From contig CAZDOK010000007.1 of the NCBI GenBank assembly GCA_964507025.1, positions 62,001 through 126,000 on the forward strand: a DNA stretch of 64,000 bases, in the 5' to 3' direction. Origin of the DNA: Amarobacter sp964507025 (GTDB lineage Bacteria; Chloroflexota; Dehalococcoidia; Tepidiformales; Tepidiformaceae). This document shows positions 1-8,177 of the stretch, in pieces. The translations under genes and the position numbers were made by a program. Within the stretch, counting starts at the first letter, position 1, and every line of letters starts with the position of its first letter. Under the pieces are notes generated by a model that had not been told where the DNA came from, did not search any database, and worked only from the letters and a program-made list of their open reading frames with translations.

Positions 1-330
1 GGCGAGCTCCTCATCACGGATACGCTGGATGTCGCCGATGAGTGAGGCCAGTGCCTCGCCAGGCCGGTAGCGGTGGTCGTGCCAGTCGCGGCGGCTGTAG
101 TCGAGCGGGTCGAGCATATCCGGGACGGTCGCCCAGCGGAGGAGCGGGAGGTAGACCTGCTGCTCCATGTCGCGCAGATGCGAGAGGTGCTCGTGGATGG
201 ACCATTCGGCATCGGAGGGTTTGTAGGCGGCCTGTTCGGGTGTGATCCCGCGGACGAGCCAGGCGATGTCGTCGGTGACGGCGCGGAGCCGCGCGGTGAG
301 CTCGGTGCGGTAGGACGACGTTTCGCTCAC
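1..330 (-). CDS. DinB-like superfamily protein, C-terminus cut by the window edge
   Basis: The GTG start at 330 opens a frame that runs off the left edge (110 codons visible). The N-terminal part reads as a four-helix DinB/YfiT-like domain. The segment WSIHEHLSHLRDME carries the His-x3-His type metal-ligand helix typical of the family. Members act as thiol-dependent metalloenzymes or have unknown function. GGAGGG lies about 8 nt before the GTG, and a TATACT hexamer (368 to 363 on the minus strand) is a plausible -10, so this gene is leadered. A second DinB-like gene is at 13147. The exact reaction cannot be told from sequence. Confidence 0.75.
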   Translation of the reverse strand, partial: MSETSSYRTELTARLRAVTDDIAWLVRGITPEQAAYKPSDAEWSIHEHLSHLRDMEQQVYLPLLRWATVPDMLDPLDYSRRDWHDHRYRPGEALASLIGDIQRIRDEELA

Positions 331-411
331 TGGGGAACCCTCCGAAGCCACCAATTGGAGGGAGTATAGGGGAATTCGATCACCCACGCGAGCAGATCTT
401 TTGGGGCGCGC

Positions 412-690
412 TCAACCGGCGTGCACGGTGTGGCGGCTCCAGAGTTTGAGCGTTTCGCGGAGCTTGTCGACCGTGGCGTTATCGATGGTCGCATCGCTGA
501 GGACGCAGTCGTTGAGGTGCTTCTCGAGGATGAGCAGGCTGGCGGATTCGAGGCCGGAGCGCGCGGCGAGGAGCTGCGTAAGAACGTCCTCGCAACAGCG
601 GCCGTCTTCGAGCATGTTGCGAAGCCCGCGCACCTGGCCTTCGATGCGGGCGAGCCTGTCGAGAAGTCGCTTGGTTTCTTCAGGAGTCAT
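412..690 (-). CDS. csoR: CsoR/FrmR-family metal- or persulfide-sensing repressor
   Basis: A 92-residue all-helical DUF156 repressor. The ligand set is visible as Cys33, His58 and Cys62, with the same 25- and 4-residue spacing as Mycobacterium CsoR Cys36-His61-Cys65. This fits Cu(I) sensing. CstR-type persulfide sensing uses the two cysteines and is not excluded. An upstream ATG at 729 lies inside the operator palindrome, so I chose the ATG at 690, which has GGAGG about 10 nt upstream. The gene is divergent from trxA. A candidate operator at 721-737 covers both promoters, suggesting autoregulation and control of the thioredoxin genes. No copper ATPase or chaperone is adjacent. Confidence 0.88.
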   Translation of the reverse strand: MTPEETKRLLDRLARIEGQVRGLRNMLEDGRCCEDVLTQLLAARSGLESASLLILEKHLNDCVLSDATIDNATVDKLRETLKLWSRHTVHAG

Positions 691-711
691 GGGACGGGGC
701 CCTCCGTGGTA

Positions 712-740
712 TTGACGAGCATACCCCATGGGGGTATATT
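712..740 (+). promoter_or_regulatory. Promoter of trxA (TTGACG-17-TATATT)
   Basis: A near-consensus sigma-70-type promoter: TTGACG at 712-717, a 17-bp spacer, and TATATT at 735-740. The predicted start is near 747, giving a leader of about 70 nt before the trxA ATG at 820. The spacer and the -10 are occupied by the palindrome at 721-737, so repressor binding would block polymerase directly. Confidence 0.75.
721..737. promoter_or_regulatory. CsoR-type operator in the csoR/trxA divergent region
   Basis: ATACCCCATGGGGGTAT is an inverted repeat of the G/C-tract type (TACCCC...GGGGTA) bound by CsoR-family repressors. It overlaps the trxA -10 and spacer on the plus strand, and a TATGCT (723 to 718) that could serve as the csoR -10 on the minus strand. 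The match to known CsoR operators is by pattern only. Confidence 0.75.
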
Positions 741-819
741 GAGTCTACCATTCACCCGCATCCATCGGACCAGACAAGCCGGGCGACGGGTGGTCGCGAC
801 GAAAGGAACAACGAGAGAG

Positions 820-1146
820 ATGGCAGAAGTACGCGAAGTGACCGATGCGACCTGGGACAGCGACGTCCTGAAGTCCGACCTGCCGGTGCTGGTCGATTTC
901 TGGGCACCGTGGTGCGGGCCGTGCCGGATGGTCGCGCCAATCGTGCAGGAACTGAGCGAGGAGTATGCGGGCAAGGTGAGCTTCATGAAGATGAACACCG
1001 ACGAGAACCCGATGGTGCCGAGCAAGTTCGGCATCCGGAGCATCCCCTCGCTGCTCATCTTCAAGGGTGGCGAACTCAAGGGGACCGTGGTCGGTTTCCG
1101 CCCGAAGAGCGACCTGAAGAAGCGGATTGACGAGGCCCTGGTCTGA
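820..1146 (+). CDS. trxA: Thioredoxin
   Basis: A 108-residue classic thioredoxin. The active site WCGPC is at residues 31-35, and the cis-proline is in SIPS near residue 76. It reduces protein disulfides in the cytoplasm and is recharged by thioredoxin reductase, encoded next. The ATG at 820 is chosen because the family begins close to it. The longer upstream frame only shadows csoR. An A/G-rich stretch (AAAGGA...GAGAGAG) precedes the start. Expression is predicted from the CsoR-controlled promoter at 712-740. A hairpin with a T-run follows at 1173-1206 before trxB. Confidence 0.95.
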   Translation: MAEVREVTDATWDSDVLKSDLPVLVDFWAPWCGPCRMVAPIVQELSEEYAGKVSFMKMNTDENPMVPSKFGIRSIPSLLIFKGGELKGTVVGFRPKSDLKKRIDEALV

Positions 1147-1172
1147 GGACAGGCTGAAGGCAACGAACAGTC

Positions 1173-1206
1173 AGGGCCGGCTGGAGCAATCCGCCGGCCC
1201 TTTTTC
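1173..1206 (+). terminator. Intrinsic terminator or attenuator between trxA and trxB
   Basis: A 9-bp perfect stem AGGGCCGGC / GCCGGCCCT (1173-1181 and 1193-1201) with an 11-nt loop runs into TTTTTC. This is a standard Rho-independent terminator shape. It lies 84 nt after the trxA -> trxB gap opens and just before the trxB ribosome site, so it may attenuate rather than end transcription. Confidence 0.8.
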
Positions 1207-1230
1207 TCACCCAGCGGAGGTAAAGAGGCA

Positions 1231-2175
1231 ATGGAGCAGTACGACGTTGCAATCGTTGGCGGGGGCGGTGCGGGGCTGACCGCCGCGCTGTACAGCGCGC
1301 GCGCACGGCGGCGGACGATCGTGTTCGAGGGTGAGGTGACCGGCGGCCAGATCGCCACGACCGACATCGTGGAGAACTACCCGGGCTTCCCCGATGGCGT
1401 GAACGGCTTCGACCTCGCCCAGCTCATCCACCGGCAGGCGGAGAAGTTCGGGGCAGAGACCGCCTACGAGCGCGCCGAGGGGCTCGAACGGCTGCCGGAC
1501 GGGGCCTTCGAGCTGCGAACCACGGAACGGACGGTCAGGGCAAGGGCCGTCGTCATGACGGCGGGGGCGGCCTACAACAAGCTCGGCGTACCGGGCGAAG
1601 CGGAACTGACCGGACGTGGCGTGAGCTACTGCGGGACCTGCGACGCGGCATTCTTCGGCGGGATGGACGTGATCGTCGTGGGCGGCGGAGATTCGGCCCT
1701 CGATGAGGGGATGTTCGTGGCGCGCTATGCCCGCTCGGTGAACGTCGTCCACCGGCGAGACACACTGCGCGCCAGCGCAATCCTCCAGGAACGAGCGTTT
1801 ACCACGCCGAACATGCATTTCACCTGGAACACCGTGGTCGAGCGAATCGAGGGCGAAGGCCAGGTGGAGCGCGCCGTGCTGCGAAACGTGAAGACCGGCG
1901 AGATGAGCACGGTGGCCACGAGCGCCGTGTTCATCTTCATCGGCCAGACCCCGAACAGCCACCTGCTGGAAGGGCTGGTTGAACTGGATGCCGGCGGGCA
2001 CGCAATCGTGGACCTGCAGATGCGGACGCGGGTGCCCGGATTGTTCGTGGCGGGCGACCTGCGGACGCAGGCCGCGCGCCAGCTCATCAGTGCGGCCGGC
2101 GATGGGGCGACGGCGGCCATTGCGGCGGAACACTACCTGGCCGATCTCGACCGGCAGGCCGCGGCGGTGAAGTGA
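1231..2175 (+). CDS. trxB: Thioredoxin-disulfide reductase (low-Mr type)
   Basis: A 314-residue flavoprotein that passes electrons from NADPH to thioredoxin. An N-terminal FAD-binding GGGGAG motif is near residue 10, the redox pair is in YCGTCD (Cys134, Cys137), an NADPH-binding VVGGGDSALDEG follows near 150, and the C-terminal FAD segment RQLISAAGDGATAA is present. The usual active site is CATC, and here the inner residues are Gly-Thr. GGAGGTAAAGAGGC gives a good ribosome site. It follows trxA, and the two probably form one unit with the attenuator between them. A ferredoxin- or F420-type reductase is less likely because a nucleotide motif is present. Confidence 0.93.
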   Translation: MEQYDVAIVGGGGAGLTAALYSARARRRTIVFEGEVTGGQIATTDIVENYPGFPDGVNGFDLAQLIHRQAEKFGAETAYERAEGLERLPDGAFELRTTERTVRARAVVMTAGAAYNKLGVPGEAELTGRGVSYCGTCDAAFFGGMDVIVVGGGDSALDEGMFVARYARSVNVVHRRDTLRASAILQERAFTTPNMHFTWNTVVERIEGEGQVERAVLRNVKTGEMSTVATSAVFIFIGQTPNSHLLEGLVELDAGGHAIVDLQMRTRVPGLFVAGDLRTQAARQLISAAGDGATAAIAAEHYLADLDRQAAAVK

Positions 2176-2233
2176 GCGTCCGGACGGCGAGGCCAGGAGC
2201 CCGGCCCGCTTCGCAAATCGCGGAGCGGGCCGC

Positions 2234-2239
2234 TACCAT
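2234..2239 (+). promoter_or_regulatory. -10 hexamer TACCAT for the leaderless zinc-ribbon gene
   Basis: TACCAT ends 7 nt before the ATG at 2247 and there is no Shine-Dalgarno, so transcription would start at the initiation codon. Confidence 0.5.
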
Positions 2240-2246
2240 TGCGGTT

Positions 2247-2540
2247 ATGCCGCTCTATGAATTCATGTGCCCCAAGTGTGGTTCGCGGGAAGAGGTATTC
2301 TCGCGGACAGTTCAATCCGACATCGTGGCACCCAGGTGCGTGAACGCGGGCAAGGAGCCAGGCCACGACATGCGCCGCATCGTGAGCAAGTTTGCGCAGC
2401 ACCGGACCGTGGCCGACCAGCTCGCCGAAGCCGAGGCGAAGTTCGGTAAGGAGGTCGATGCGGCCATGGGCCCGGCGCCGGATGTCGCCAGGTACGCGCA
2501 GCGCTACGAATCACTGGCGAGGGACCTTCCCCCGGAGTAG
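2247..2540 (+). CDS. FmdB-like zinc-ribbon protein
   Basis: A 97-residue protein opening with MPLYEFMCPKCG, the hallmark of the FmdB/CxxC_CxxC_SSSS putative regulatory family. The first knuckle is Cys8-x2-Cys11. The second is less regular (PRCVNAGKEPGH, Cys31 and His40). The rest is charged and helical. Function in the family is poorly defined, and an FmdB member was proposed to regulate formamidase/amidase genes. The start at 2247 is set by the conserved MPLYEF. The longer upstream reading overlaps trxB. It appears leaderless. Confidence 0.75.
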   Translation: MPLYEFMCPKCGSREEVFSRTVQSDIVAPRCVNAGKEPGHDMRRIVSKFAQHRTVADQLAEAEAKFGKEVDAAMGPAPDVARYAQRYESLARDLPPE

Positions 2541-2567
2541 GGGCGACCCGCCGTATCCCCGGCGCGA

Positions 2568-3890
2568 TCAGAGAATCGGCAGGTATTCGGCGAGCTCGAA
2601 GTCGCTGATGTGGCGGCGGTAGCGTTCCCACTCGATACGCTTGTTCTTGATGAGGCTCTCGTAGGTGTGGTCGCCGAGAGCGGCGCGAAGGAAGGGCGAG
2701 GCCTCGGCCTGTTCGATGGCCTCGATCAGGCTGCCCGGGAGCATCTTGATGCCGCGCGCAGCTCGCTCGGCTGCGGTGAGCTCGAACACGTTCTCCTCGA
2801 CCGGCTCTGGGATGGGGCGCTCATTCTCGATGCCATCGAGACCGGCCGCGAGCATGACGGCGAACGCCAGGTAGGGGTTGCAGGCTGAATCGGGCGAACG
2901 GTACTCGATCCGGGTGTGGGTTTCCTTGCCGGGCTTGTACTCGGGAATGCGAATGAGGTCGCTGCGATTGCGGCGGGCCCAGGTGATGTACACGGGAGCC
3001 TCGAAACCAGGCAGCAGGCGCTTGTAGCTGTTGACCCACTGGTTGGTGACCAGGGTGAGCGCCGCCGAGTGGTGGAGCAGTCCCGCGATGTACGAGCGCG
3101 CGATAGCGCTCAGGTGGTAGGGGTCGGCGGGGTCGAAGAAAGCGTTGCGTTCGCCCTTGAAGAGCGACTGGTGGACGTGCATGCCGCTGCCATTCTGGTC
3201 GGCGAGGGGCTTGGGCATGAAGGTGGCATAGACGCCGTTGGCCGCGGCGATCTCCTTCACCACGAGGCGGTACGTCATGGCGGCATCGGCCATCGTGAGG
3301 GCATCGGTGTAGCGCAGGGCGATCTCGTGCTGGCTGGGGGCGACTTCATGATGGCTGTACTCGACCTCGATGCCCATAGCTTCGAGGGTGAGGACGGTCT
3401 CGCGACGGAGGTCGCTGGCCGCGTCCGAGGTCTGGTCGAAGTACCCGCCCCGGTCTAGCGGTTCGGGGCGTTCGGGGTTCCTGAAGTAGAAGTATTCGAG
3501 CTCGGGGCTGACGTAGAAGGTGTAGCCGAGGTCGGCGGCGCGCTTGAGCTGGCGCTTGAGGACGTAGCGCGGGTCGCCTTCGAACGGCTGGCCATCGGGG
3601 TAGTAGATGTCGCAGAACATGCGGGCGACGCCGGCTTCTCGCGGGCGCCAGGGGACGAGCTGGAAGGTCGCCGGATCCGGGCGGGCGATCATGTCGGATT
3701 CATCGATGCGAGCGAAGCCCTCGATGCTCGACCCGTCGAACCCCATGCCCTCCTCGATCGCCTTTTCGAGCTCCTCGACGGTGATGGCGAAGCTCTTGAG
3801 GGCACCGACGATGTCGGTGAACCAGAGGCGAATGAACTTCACATCGTGTTCGCGGCAGGCGGAGATGACGTAGGACGCGGATTCGCTCAT
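2568..3890 (-). CDS. glnA: Glutamine synthetase, type I (alpha)
   Basis: A 440-residue GSI that makes glutamine from glutamate, ammonia and ATP in the cytoplasm. Visible landmarks are GFDGSSIEGF near 50-59, SPELEYFYF (metal-binding Glu), NGSGMHVHQSL (ammonia/metal site) and RIEYRSPDSACNPYLAF (ATP and glutamate site). It lacks the insertion and the adenylylation-Tyr region of GSI-beta, so GlnE-type adenylylation is not expected. The ATG at 3890 has GGAGAG 6 nt upstream, and the longer frame start lacks this. A TACACT (3933 to 3928) suggests its own promoter, although it lies last in a minus-strand run after the YbjN gene. Confidence 0.95.
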   Translation of the reverse strand: MSESASYVISACREHDVKFIRLWFTDIVGALKSFAITVEELEKAIEEGMGFDGSSIEGFARIDESDMIARPDPATFQLVPWRPREAGVARMFCDIYYPDGQPFEGDPRYVLKRQLKRAADLGYTFYVSPELEYFYFRNPERPEPLDRGGYFDQTSDAASDLRRETVLTLEAMGIEVEYSHHEVAPSQHEIALRYTDALTMADAAMTYRLVVKEIAAANGVYATFMPKPLADQNGSGMHVHQSLFKGERNAFFDPADPYHLSAIARSYIAGLLHHSAALTLVTNQWVNSYKRLLPGFEAPVYITWARRNRSDLIRIPEYKPGKETHTRIEYRSPDSACNPYLAFAVMLAAGLDGIENERPIPEPVEENVFELTAAERAARGIKMLPGSLIEAIEQAEASPFLRAALGDHTYESLIKNKRIEWERYRRHISDFELAEYLPIL

Positions 3891-3972
3891 CGGGGACTCT
3901 CCAGGCACCACAATCGCTCAGGGGGCAGTGTAGCGCGTGGTTGTTACGGGCAGGTTGCCGCGGGTAAGGGGC

Positions 3973-4941
3973 TCATGACTCAACGGAGGCGACGGCCTCG
4001 GCTGGCGTCATCCGAGAGTCACGGACGGCCTCGATGGCCGGGAGGTAGACATCCATGGCGGCCAGGTTTGATTCGAGCAGCGCCTCGAACATGGCGCGGC
4101 TGAGGTGCCCGCCGGCCACATCGAGACTGGTCTTGAAACGGATCTCTCCATCGCTGAAGTCCATCTCGAAGTTGCCGATCGCAATGCCGTAGTTGATGCG
4201 AACGAGGAGCTCGGCCATGGCGATCCGCACACCTTCGGGCGTGCTCCAGGGGGCCTGGGAGTAGATATTGCAGCGCCCATACTCCTCCCGGCAGACCACG
4301 TACAAAGACCACTCACCATTGGCGCTGGCGACGGCCGCGCGAATCACTTCCGGGTCGGTCGTCTCTTCCCACTCGATCTCGCGGTCTTCGAGCACGCCGA
4401 GGGCGACGGCTCGCATGGGGAGGTGGAGCGCCGAGGGCAGGTCTCCCCCAGAGTTGGCGGGCGGCGGGTTGAGGGCGAAGACGGTACTGTAGCCCGCCCG
4501 AAGCTCGCCTTCGGCATCGATGTCCTGAGGAACGAGCGCGGTGACGTGAAGGGCGAACCACGACTCCGTCTCGACGAGCGGCGACCAGCGGCCGCTCTGG
4601 GAGGAGTCGTTGAGCGCGGCGGCAAGCGCCTCGGGGCTGGAGCCAAGCAGCTCGACTTCGGAGAGGAGGTCCGCATCGAGGCGCGCCTCGATGCGGACGG
4701 TACCGGCCGGCACGAAGGTCTCGGCGCCGGGCCCGCGATTATCGGGAGCGAGGTGGAAGAGCCCCCGGGCGGCCGCCTCCCGGTACTGGCCGGCATCGAG
4801 ATCGAAGGTGAGGCGGCACTCGCAAAGCGGCTCGCCATCGAACATGAGGGCGACATCGATGCCCGCGACCGTCAGGCCCGGTCCATCGGGCGGATACAGC
4901 GTGATTGGTACCTGGAGCGCGGCGCGGGATGTCGTCGTCAT
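3973..4941 (-). CDS. YbjN-domain protein with a novel N-terminal region
   Basis: 322 residues. The C-terminal ~150 residues (GEWSLYVVCREEYGRCNIYS onward, ending near MDVYLPAIEAV) match the YbjN pattern, including the helix-rich RIAMAELLVRINYGIAIGNF and the FEMDFSDGEIRFKTSL strands. YbjN folds resemble type III secretion chaperones (established knowledge). The N-terminal ~150 residues are beta-rich and unfamiliar. It starts 21 nt after the stop of the AGN-motif protein, on the same strand, so the two are probably co-expressed. I infer a chaperone or partner role for that neighbour. No signal peptide or membrane segment is seen. Confidence 0.7.
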   Translation of the reverse strand: MTTTSRAALQVPITLYPPDGPGLTVAGIDVALMFDGEPLCECRLTFDLDAGQYREAAARGLFHLAPDNRGPGAETFVPAGTVRIEARLDADLLSEVELLGSSPEALAAALNDSSQSGRWSPLVETESWFALHVTALVPQDIDAEGELRAGYSTVFALNPPPANSGGDLPSALHLPMRAVALGVLEDREIEWEETTDPEVIRAAVASANGEWSLYVVCREEYGRCNIYSQAPWSTPEGVRIAMAELLVRINYGIAIGNFEMDFSDGEIRFKTSLDVAGGHLSRAMFEALLESNLAAMDVYLPAIEAVRDSRMTPAEAVASVES

Positions 4942-4962
4942 GGTGGGTCCGCCGGAGGCCGG

Positions 4963-6837
4963 CTAATCGACGCCCCACTTGCCGCCATCGTAAAACACGC
5001 GAACAAGCTTCTGGCCCTGTTTCACCTTCATGGCAAAGACACCGGCATTGACCTCGATCCCCTTGATGTACTCCAGTTTCGCCTCGAACTTGAACTCGTT
5101 CTTGGAGAAGTCGTATCCACCGGTGAGGGTGAGTTTGAGGGAGACCGGGGCGGAAAAGGCCTCTGGAGGCGCTCCCGCTTCGAACTTGGGCACCCACGCG
5201 GTCTGGGGAACTTGCGCAATCTGGAGGATAGAGGAGGCACCGTTTTCGCCGGCGGAAATGAGCGTCCCGACATCCTGCGAGGCGGTGGACTTCTCGTTGG
5301 AAGCCGCCTGCACGGCCTTGCGGATGGCGATGGCGAGGTTCGAAGCCAGCGGCGGGATGTATCCCCCGACACCCTTCGCGACGAGCTCGTTCATGGGGAT
5401 GGTGGCGGAGGCATCGAGGGCGACGGTCAGGGATTGCAGGGTGGCCCGCTGCCCCTTGCCACCCGACGCCCAATCGAGGCTGACCTTGATACCGCCGCTG
5501 AACGGGCCACCGGTAGCGGAGAGGGCGAACTCCAGGTGGTGGGTGCTCTCGCCGAGCACCTCGGTGAGGCCGCGCATCTTTGGCAGGGCCGAAGCCTTCC
5601 CGAGGCCGGCAGACTTGCGTTTCTTGACGGACTCGTAGTCGTACTTCTTGCCGGACTTGTACCCGACGCTGCCCTCCATGTCGACGACGCCGCCGATGCC
5701 GCCCTTCGCCTTGGCGCCGGCGAGGCCGCCGGTCTCGACGTAGGCATCCTCCTCATCCGAGTCACCGGTTCCACCGAGGTTGAGCGACTTGTCCTTGAAG
5801 TTCTCCTTTTCTACCTTGGCGGCCCACTTCTCCGCTCGCTTCCAGCCGACGGCTGAAGCGCTCCCGCCCCAGATGAAGTTGGCGACCTCATTAGGAATCA
5901 CGCGGGACTCGCGGATGCGCCGGTACATGCCGTAGGAGACAAGCTCCATGGCCTTCTCAGGAGTGGAGCCCTGGGCTTCGATGTACATGCCGAGTTCGCC
6001 GCCGATCTCGGCGATATTCGGGATGTTGGCGCCTCCGGTGAAGGCGACTTCGAAACCCACCTTGAGGGCCTGTTTCTTCAGGCGCTCGACCGATGCCTTG
6101 AAGCGGAAGCCCAGGTAGCCCACGCCACTGGGCTCGATCGGGACCTTGACCTCGACTTCGAGCTCGGCCGAATCACCGCTCGATGGCGCGGCGGCCCCGA
6201 TGATCGGCCCCATCTTCGAAAGGATGGAGGAGACGTCGCCCTCCATCTGCGTTTTGAACTTGTTCTCGGTGCGCTCGACCGGTTTCTGGTCTTCGCCCAT
6301 GTACTCGCGGGCGGCGTCGCGGATCTTGATGAGCTCGGCGAGCTCCTTGCCAGCCTCGATGAAGAGAGCGGTCATTCCGGGAGTACGTTTCCGGCTCCGG
6401 GACTTGTCGCCCTCGTGGGTATCCATCCAGAGGTTCACGTCCTCGCGAATCTGATACAGGATGTTGATGGCGCGGTCCTGGGTGCCGCCGGGCTTGAGGT
6501 GAAGGCCCTTCGCCCGGAGCGCGTGGTATTCCTCCAGGAGCGACTCAATCTCCTTGAGCGTCTTGCCGCGGCCAGCAAGGAGCCCGGCGTTGGTCTGCTT
6601 CTTGAACTCCTCTTTCGTGACCAGGCGCCGGATGGGTGGCGGATTCGCCACGGAGCGCTGAGACAACGAGGAAGCAGGCGTGGCGAGGACGCGCTGGACT
6701 GCCTGGTTACCAGCGGCAGCTTGCATCGCCAGGGCTGGAGGCCGGGAGGCGGGGCGAGTGCTGGCGGCGGGCCGGGGGGCAGCCGTGGCGCGGGCGGGGG
6801 CGTGTGAGCGGCGCTGCCGCGGTCGTCCGGTGGCCAT
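4963..6837 (-). CDS. AGN-motif protein, candidate contractile-injection-type cargo
   Basis: 624 residues. Residues 1-36 are basic, Pro/Ala-rich and disordered-looking. Residues 38-51 read MQAAAGNQAVQRVL, matching the LQxxAGNxAVxRLL leader motif found in extracellular contractile injection system cargo and DUF4157 proteins. A helical segment (about 75-195) follows, then a Gly-rich beta region (about 210-480) with repeated amphipathic strands, and a C-terminal beta segment with YDFSKNEFKFEAKLEYIKG. There is no HExxH or other recognised catalytic motif, and no Sec signal. It lies 11 nt after rimO and 21 nt before a YbjN-domain gene. A TAAAGT overlapping the rimO stop ends 8 nt before the ATG, and no ribosome site is visible. 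No tail-sheath or baseplate genes are in the window, so its delivery system, if any, is elsewhere. Confidence 0.6.
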   Translation of the reverse strand: MATGRPRQRRSHAPARATAAPRPAASTRPASRPPALAMQAAAGNQAVQRVLATPASSLSQRSVANPPPIRRLVTKEEFKKQTNAGLLAGRGKTLKEIESLLEEYHALRAKGLHLKPGGTQDRAINILYQIREDVNLWMDTHEGDKSRSRKRTPGMTALFIEAGKELAELIKIRDAAREYMGEDQKPVERTENKFKTQMEGDVSSILSKMGPIIGAAAPSSGDSAELEVEVKVPIEPSGVGYLGFRFKASVERLKKQALKVGFEVAFTGGANIPNIAEIGGELGMYIEAQGSTPEKAMELVSYGMYRRIRESRVIPNEVANFIWGGSASAVGWKRAEKWAAKVEKENFKDKSLNLGGTGDSDEEDAYVETGGLAGAKAKGGIGGVVDMEGSVGYKSGKKYDYESVKKRKSAGLGKASALPKMRGLTEVLGESTHHLEFALSATGGPFSGGIKVSLDWASGGKGQRATLQSLTVALDASATIPMNELVAKGVGGYIPPLASNLAIAIRKAVQAASNEKSTASQDVGTLISAGENGASSILQIAQVPQTAWVPKFEAGAPPEAFSAPVSLKLTLTGGYDFSKNEFKFEAKLEYIKGIEVNAGVFAMKVKQGQKLVRVFYDGGKWGVD

Positions 6838-6848
6838 CGCGCGCTACT

Positions 6849-8177
6849 TTACGCCGGATGCGCTCCGCGTGGCGAGAGGATGCGGCCGTAGAGGTCGTAG
6901 TCCGCCGTCTCTTCGATGCGGACACTGACACGATCACCGATGGCGGCGGTACCACGGGCGAAGACCATGCCATCGACTTCGGGTGCCTCGCGGTAGGTTC
7001 GCCCGGCCACCACCGGGTCGCCATCCTCATCCTCTCCGATGCCTTCCACGAGGAGGTCGAGGGTGCGGCCAGCGAAGCGGCGGGCGAGTTTGGCGGCGAT
7101 CTTCTGTTGCTGCCGCATGAAGCGGTCACGCCGCTCGGCCTTCACCTGGTCCGGCACCTGCTGCTCGATTTCGAAGGCTCCCGTCCACTGCTGGCGCGAG
7201 TACGTGAAACAGCCGGCGTGGTCGAAGCGGATCTCGCGGGCGAATTCGAGCAGCTCCCGGAACTCCGCCTCGGTTTCCCCGGGGAAGCCGGCGATGAAGG
7301 AGGTGCGCAGGACAACGTCGGGCATGGTCGCGCGCAGTTCGCGGACGAACTGGTGGACGCGATCGAGATTGTGCGGGCGTTTCATGCGCCGGAGGACTTC
7401 CTCGCTGCCGTGCTGCAGCGGCACATCGAGGTAGTGGACGACGTTGGGGAGGCGGGCCATCGTCTCGATGAGGGCGGGCGAGACGCGGCTAGGGTAGGCG
7501 TACATCAGGCGGAGCCAGACATCCGGGCCGACAGCACCGGAGAGCATGTCGAGGAGGCCCGGGAGGCCGGTGCCAACCGGCATGCCCAGGTCCTCTCCCC
7601 AGGCGGTGGTGTCCTGGCCGACGAGGACGATCTCCTTCGCGCCAGCCGCCACCAGGCGCTGCGCCTCCTTGACGAGGAGGCCGGCCGGCGCGGACCGGAG
7701 GCCGCCCTTGATCTTCGGGATGACGCAGAAGGTGCAGGGCGCGTCACAACCGTCGGAGATCTTGAGGTAGGCGCTGGGGCCGGCGACGTGCACGTTGCTT
7801 TCCGGGATATCGAAGATGGCGTCGACGTCCACGCTGAGGAGGCGCGCGACATCCTGCCACTGGCCCACGCCGAAGATGTGGTCGACGGCGGGAGTCGATT
7901 CCTTGACCTGGCGGCCGTAGAGCTGGGTCATGCAGCCGGCGACGATGAGCGTCTGCCCTTCGCGCTTGGCCGCGGCGAGCTGGCGGACCGCCTCCATGGA
8001 CTGTTCCTGGCTCTGTTCGATGAAACCGCAGGTGTTGACGATGATGGCGTCGGCATCGCGTGGCTGGAGGACGGGCAGGAGCTCTCCGCCAGTGAGGAGG
8101 CGTTCGAGGTGCTCGCTATCGACGTCGTTCTTGGGGCAGCCGAGGGTGACCAGGTGGTAGGTCCTGGGTACTCCCAT
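6849..8177 (-). CDS. rimO: Ribosomal protein S12 methylthiotransferase
   Basis: A 442-residue radical-SAM enzyme that thiomethylates an aspartate of ribosomal protein S12. The N-terminal cluster cysteines are 14 (LGCPKNDVDSE, the RimO-type signature), 50 (NTCGF) and 82 (GCMTQ). The radical-SAM triad is Cys144, Cys148 and Cys151 in CDAPCTFC. A C-terminal TRAM domain follows (about 375-442). Its ATG overlaps the TGA of the rodZ-like gene (TGATG), implying translational coupling. MiaB is the alternative, but the CPKND signature favours RimO. Confidence 0.93.
   Translation of the reverse strand: MGVPRTYHLVTLGCPKNDVDSEHLERLLTGGELLPVLQPRDADAIIVNTCGFIEQSQEQSMEAVRQLAAAKREGQTLIVAGCMTQLYGRQVKESTPAVDHIFGVGQWQDVARLLSVDVDAIFDIPESNVHVAGPSAYLKISDGCDAPCTFCVIPKIKGGLRSAPAGLLVKEAQRLVAAGAKEIVLVGQDTTAWGEDLGMPVGTGLPGLLDMLSGAVGPDVWLRLMYAYPSRVSPALIETMARLPNVVHYLDVPLQHGSEEVLRRMKRPHNLDRVHQFVRELRATMPDVVLRTSFIAGFPGETEAEFRELLEFAREIRFDHAGCFTYSRQQWTGAFEIEQQVPDQVKAERRDRFMRQQQKIAAKLARRFAGRTLDLLVEGIGEDEDGDPVVAGRTYREAPEVDGMVFARGTAAIGDRVSVRIEETADYDLYGRILSPRGAHPA

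Noticed and set aside
4105..5856. 583-residue plus-strand frame
   Set aside because: Shadow of the YbjN-domain and AGN-motif genes. Low-complexity composition, no recognisable domain.
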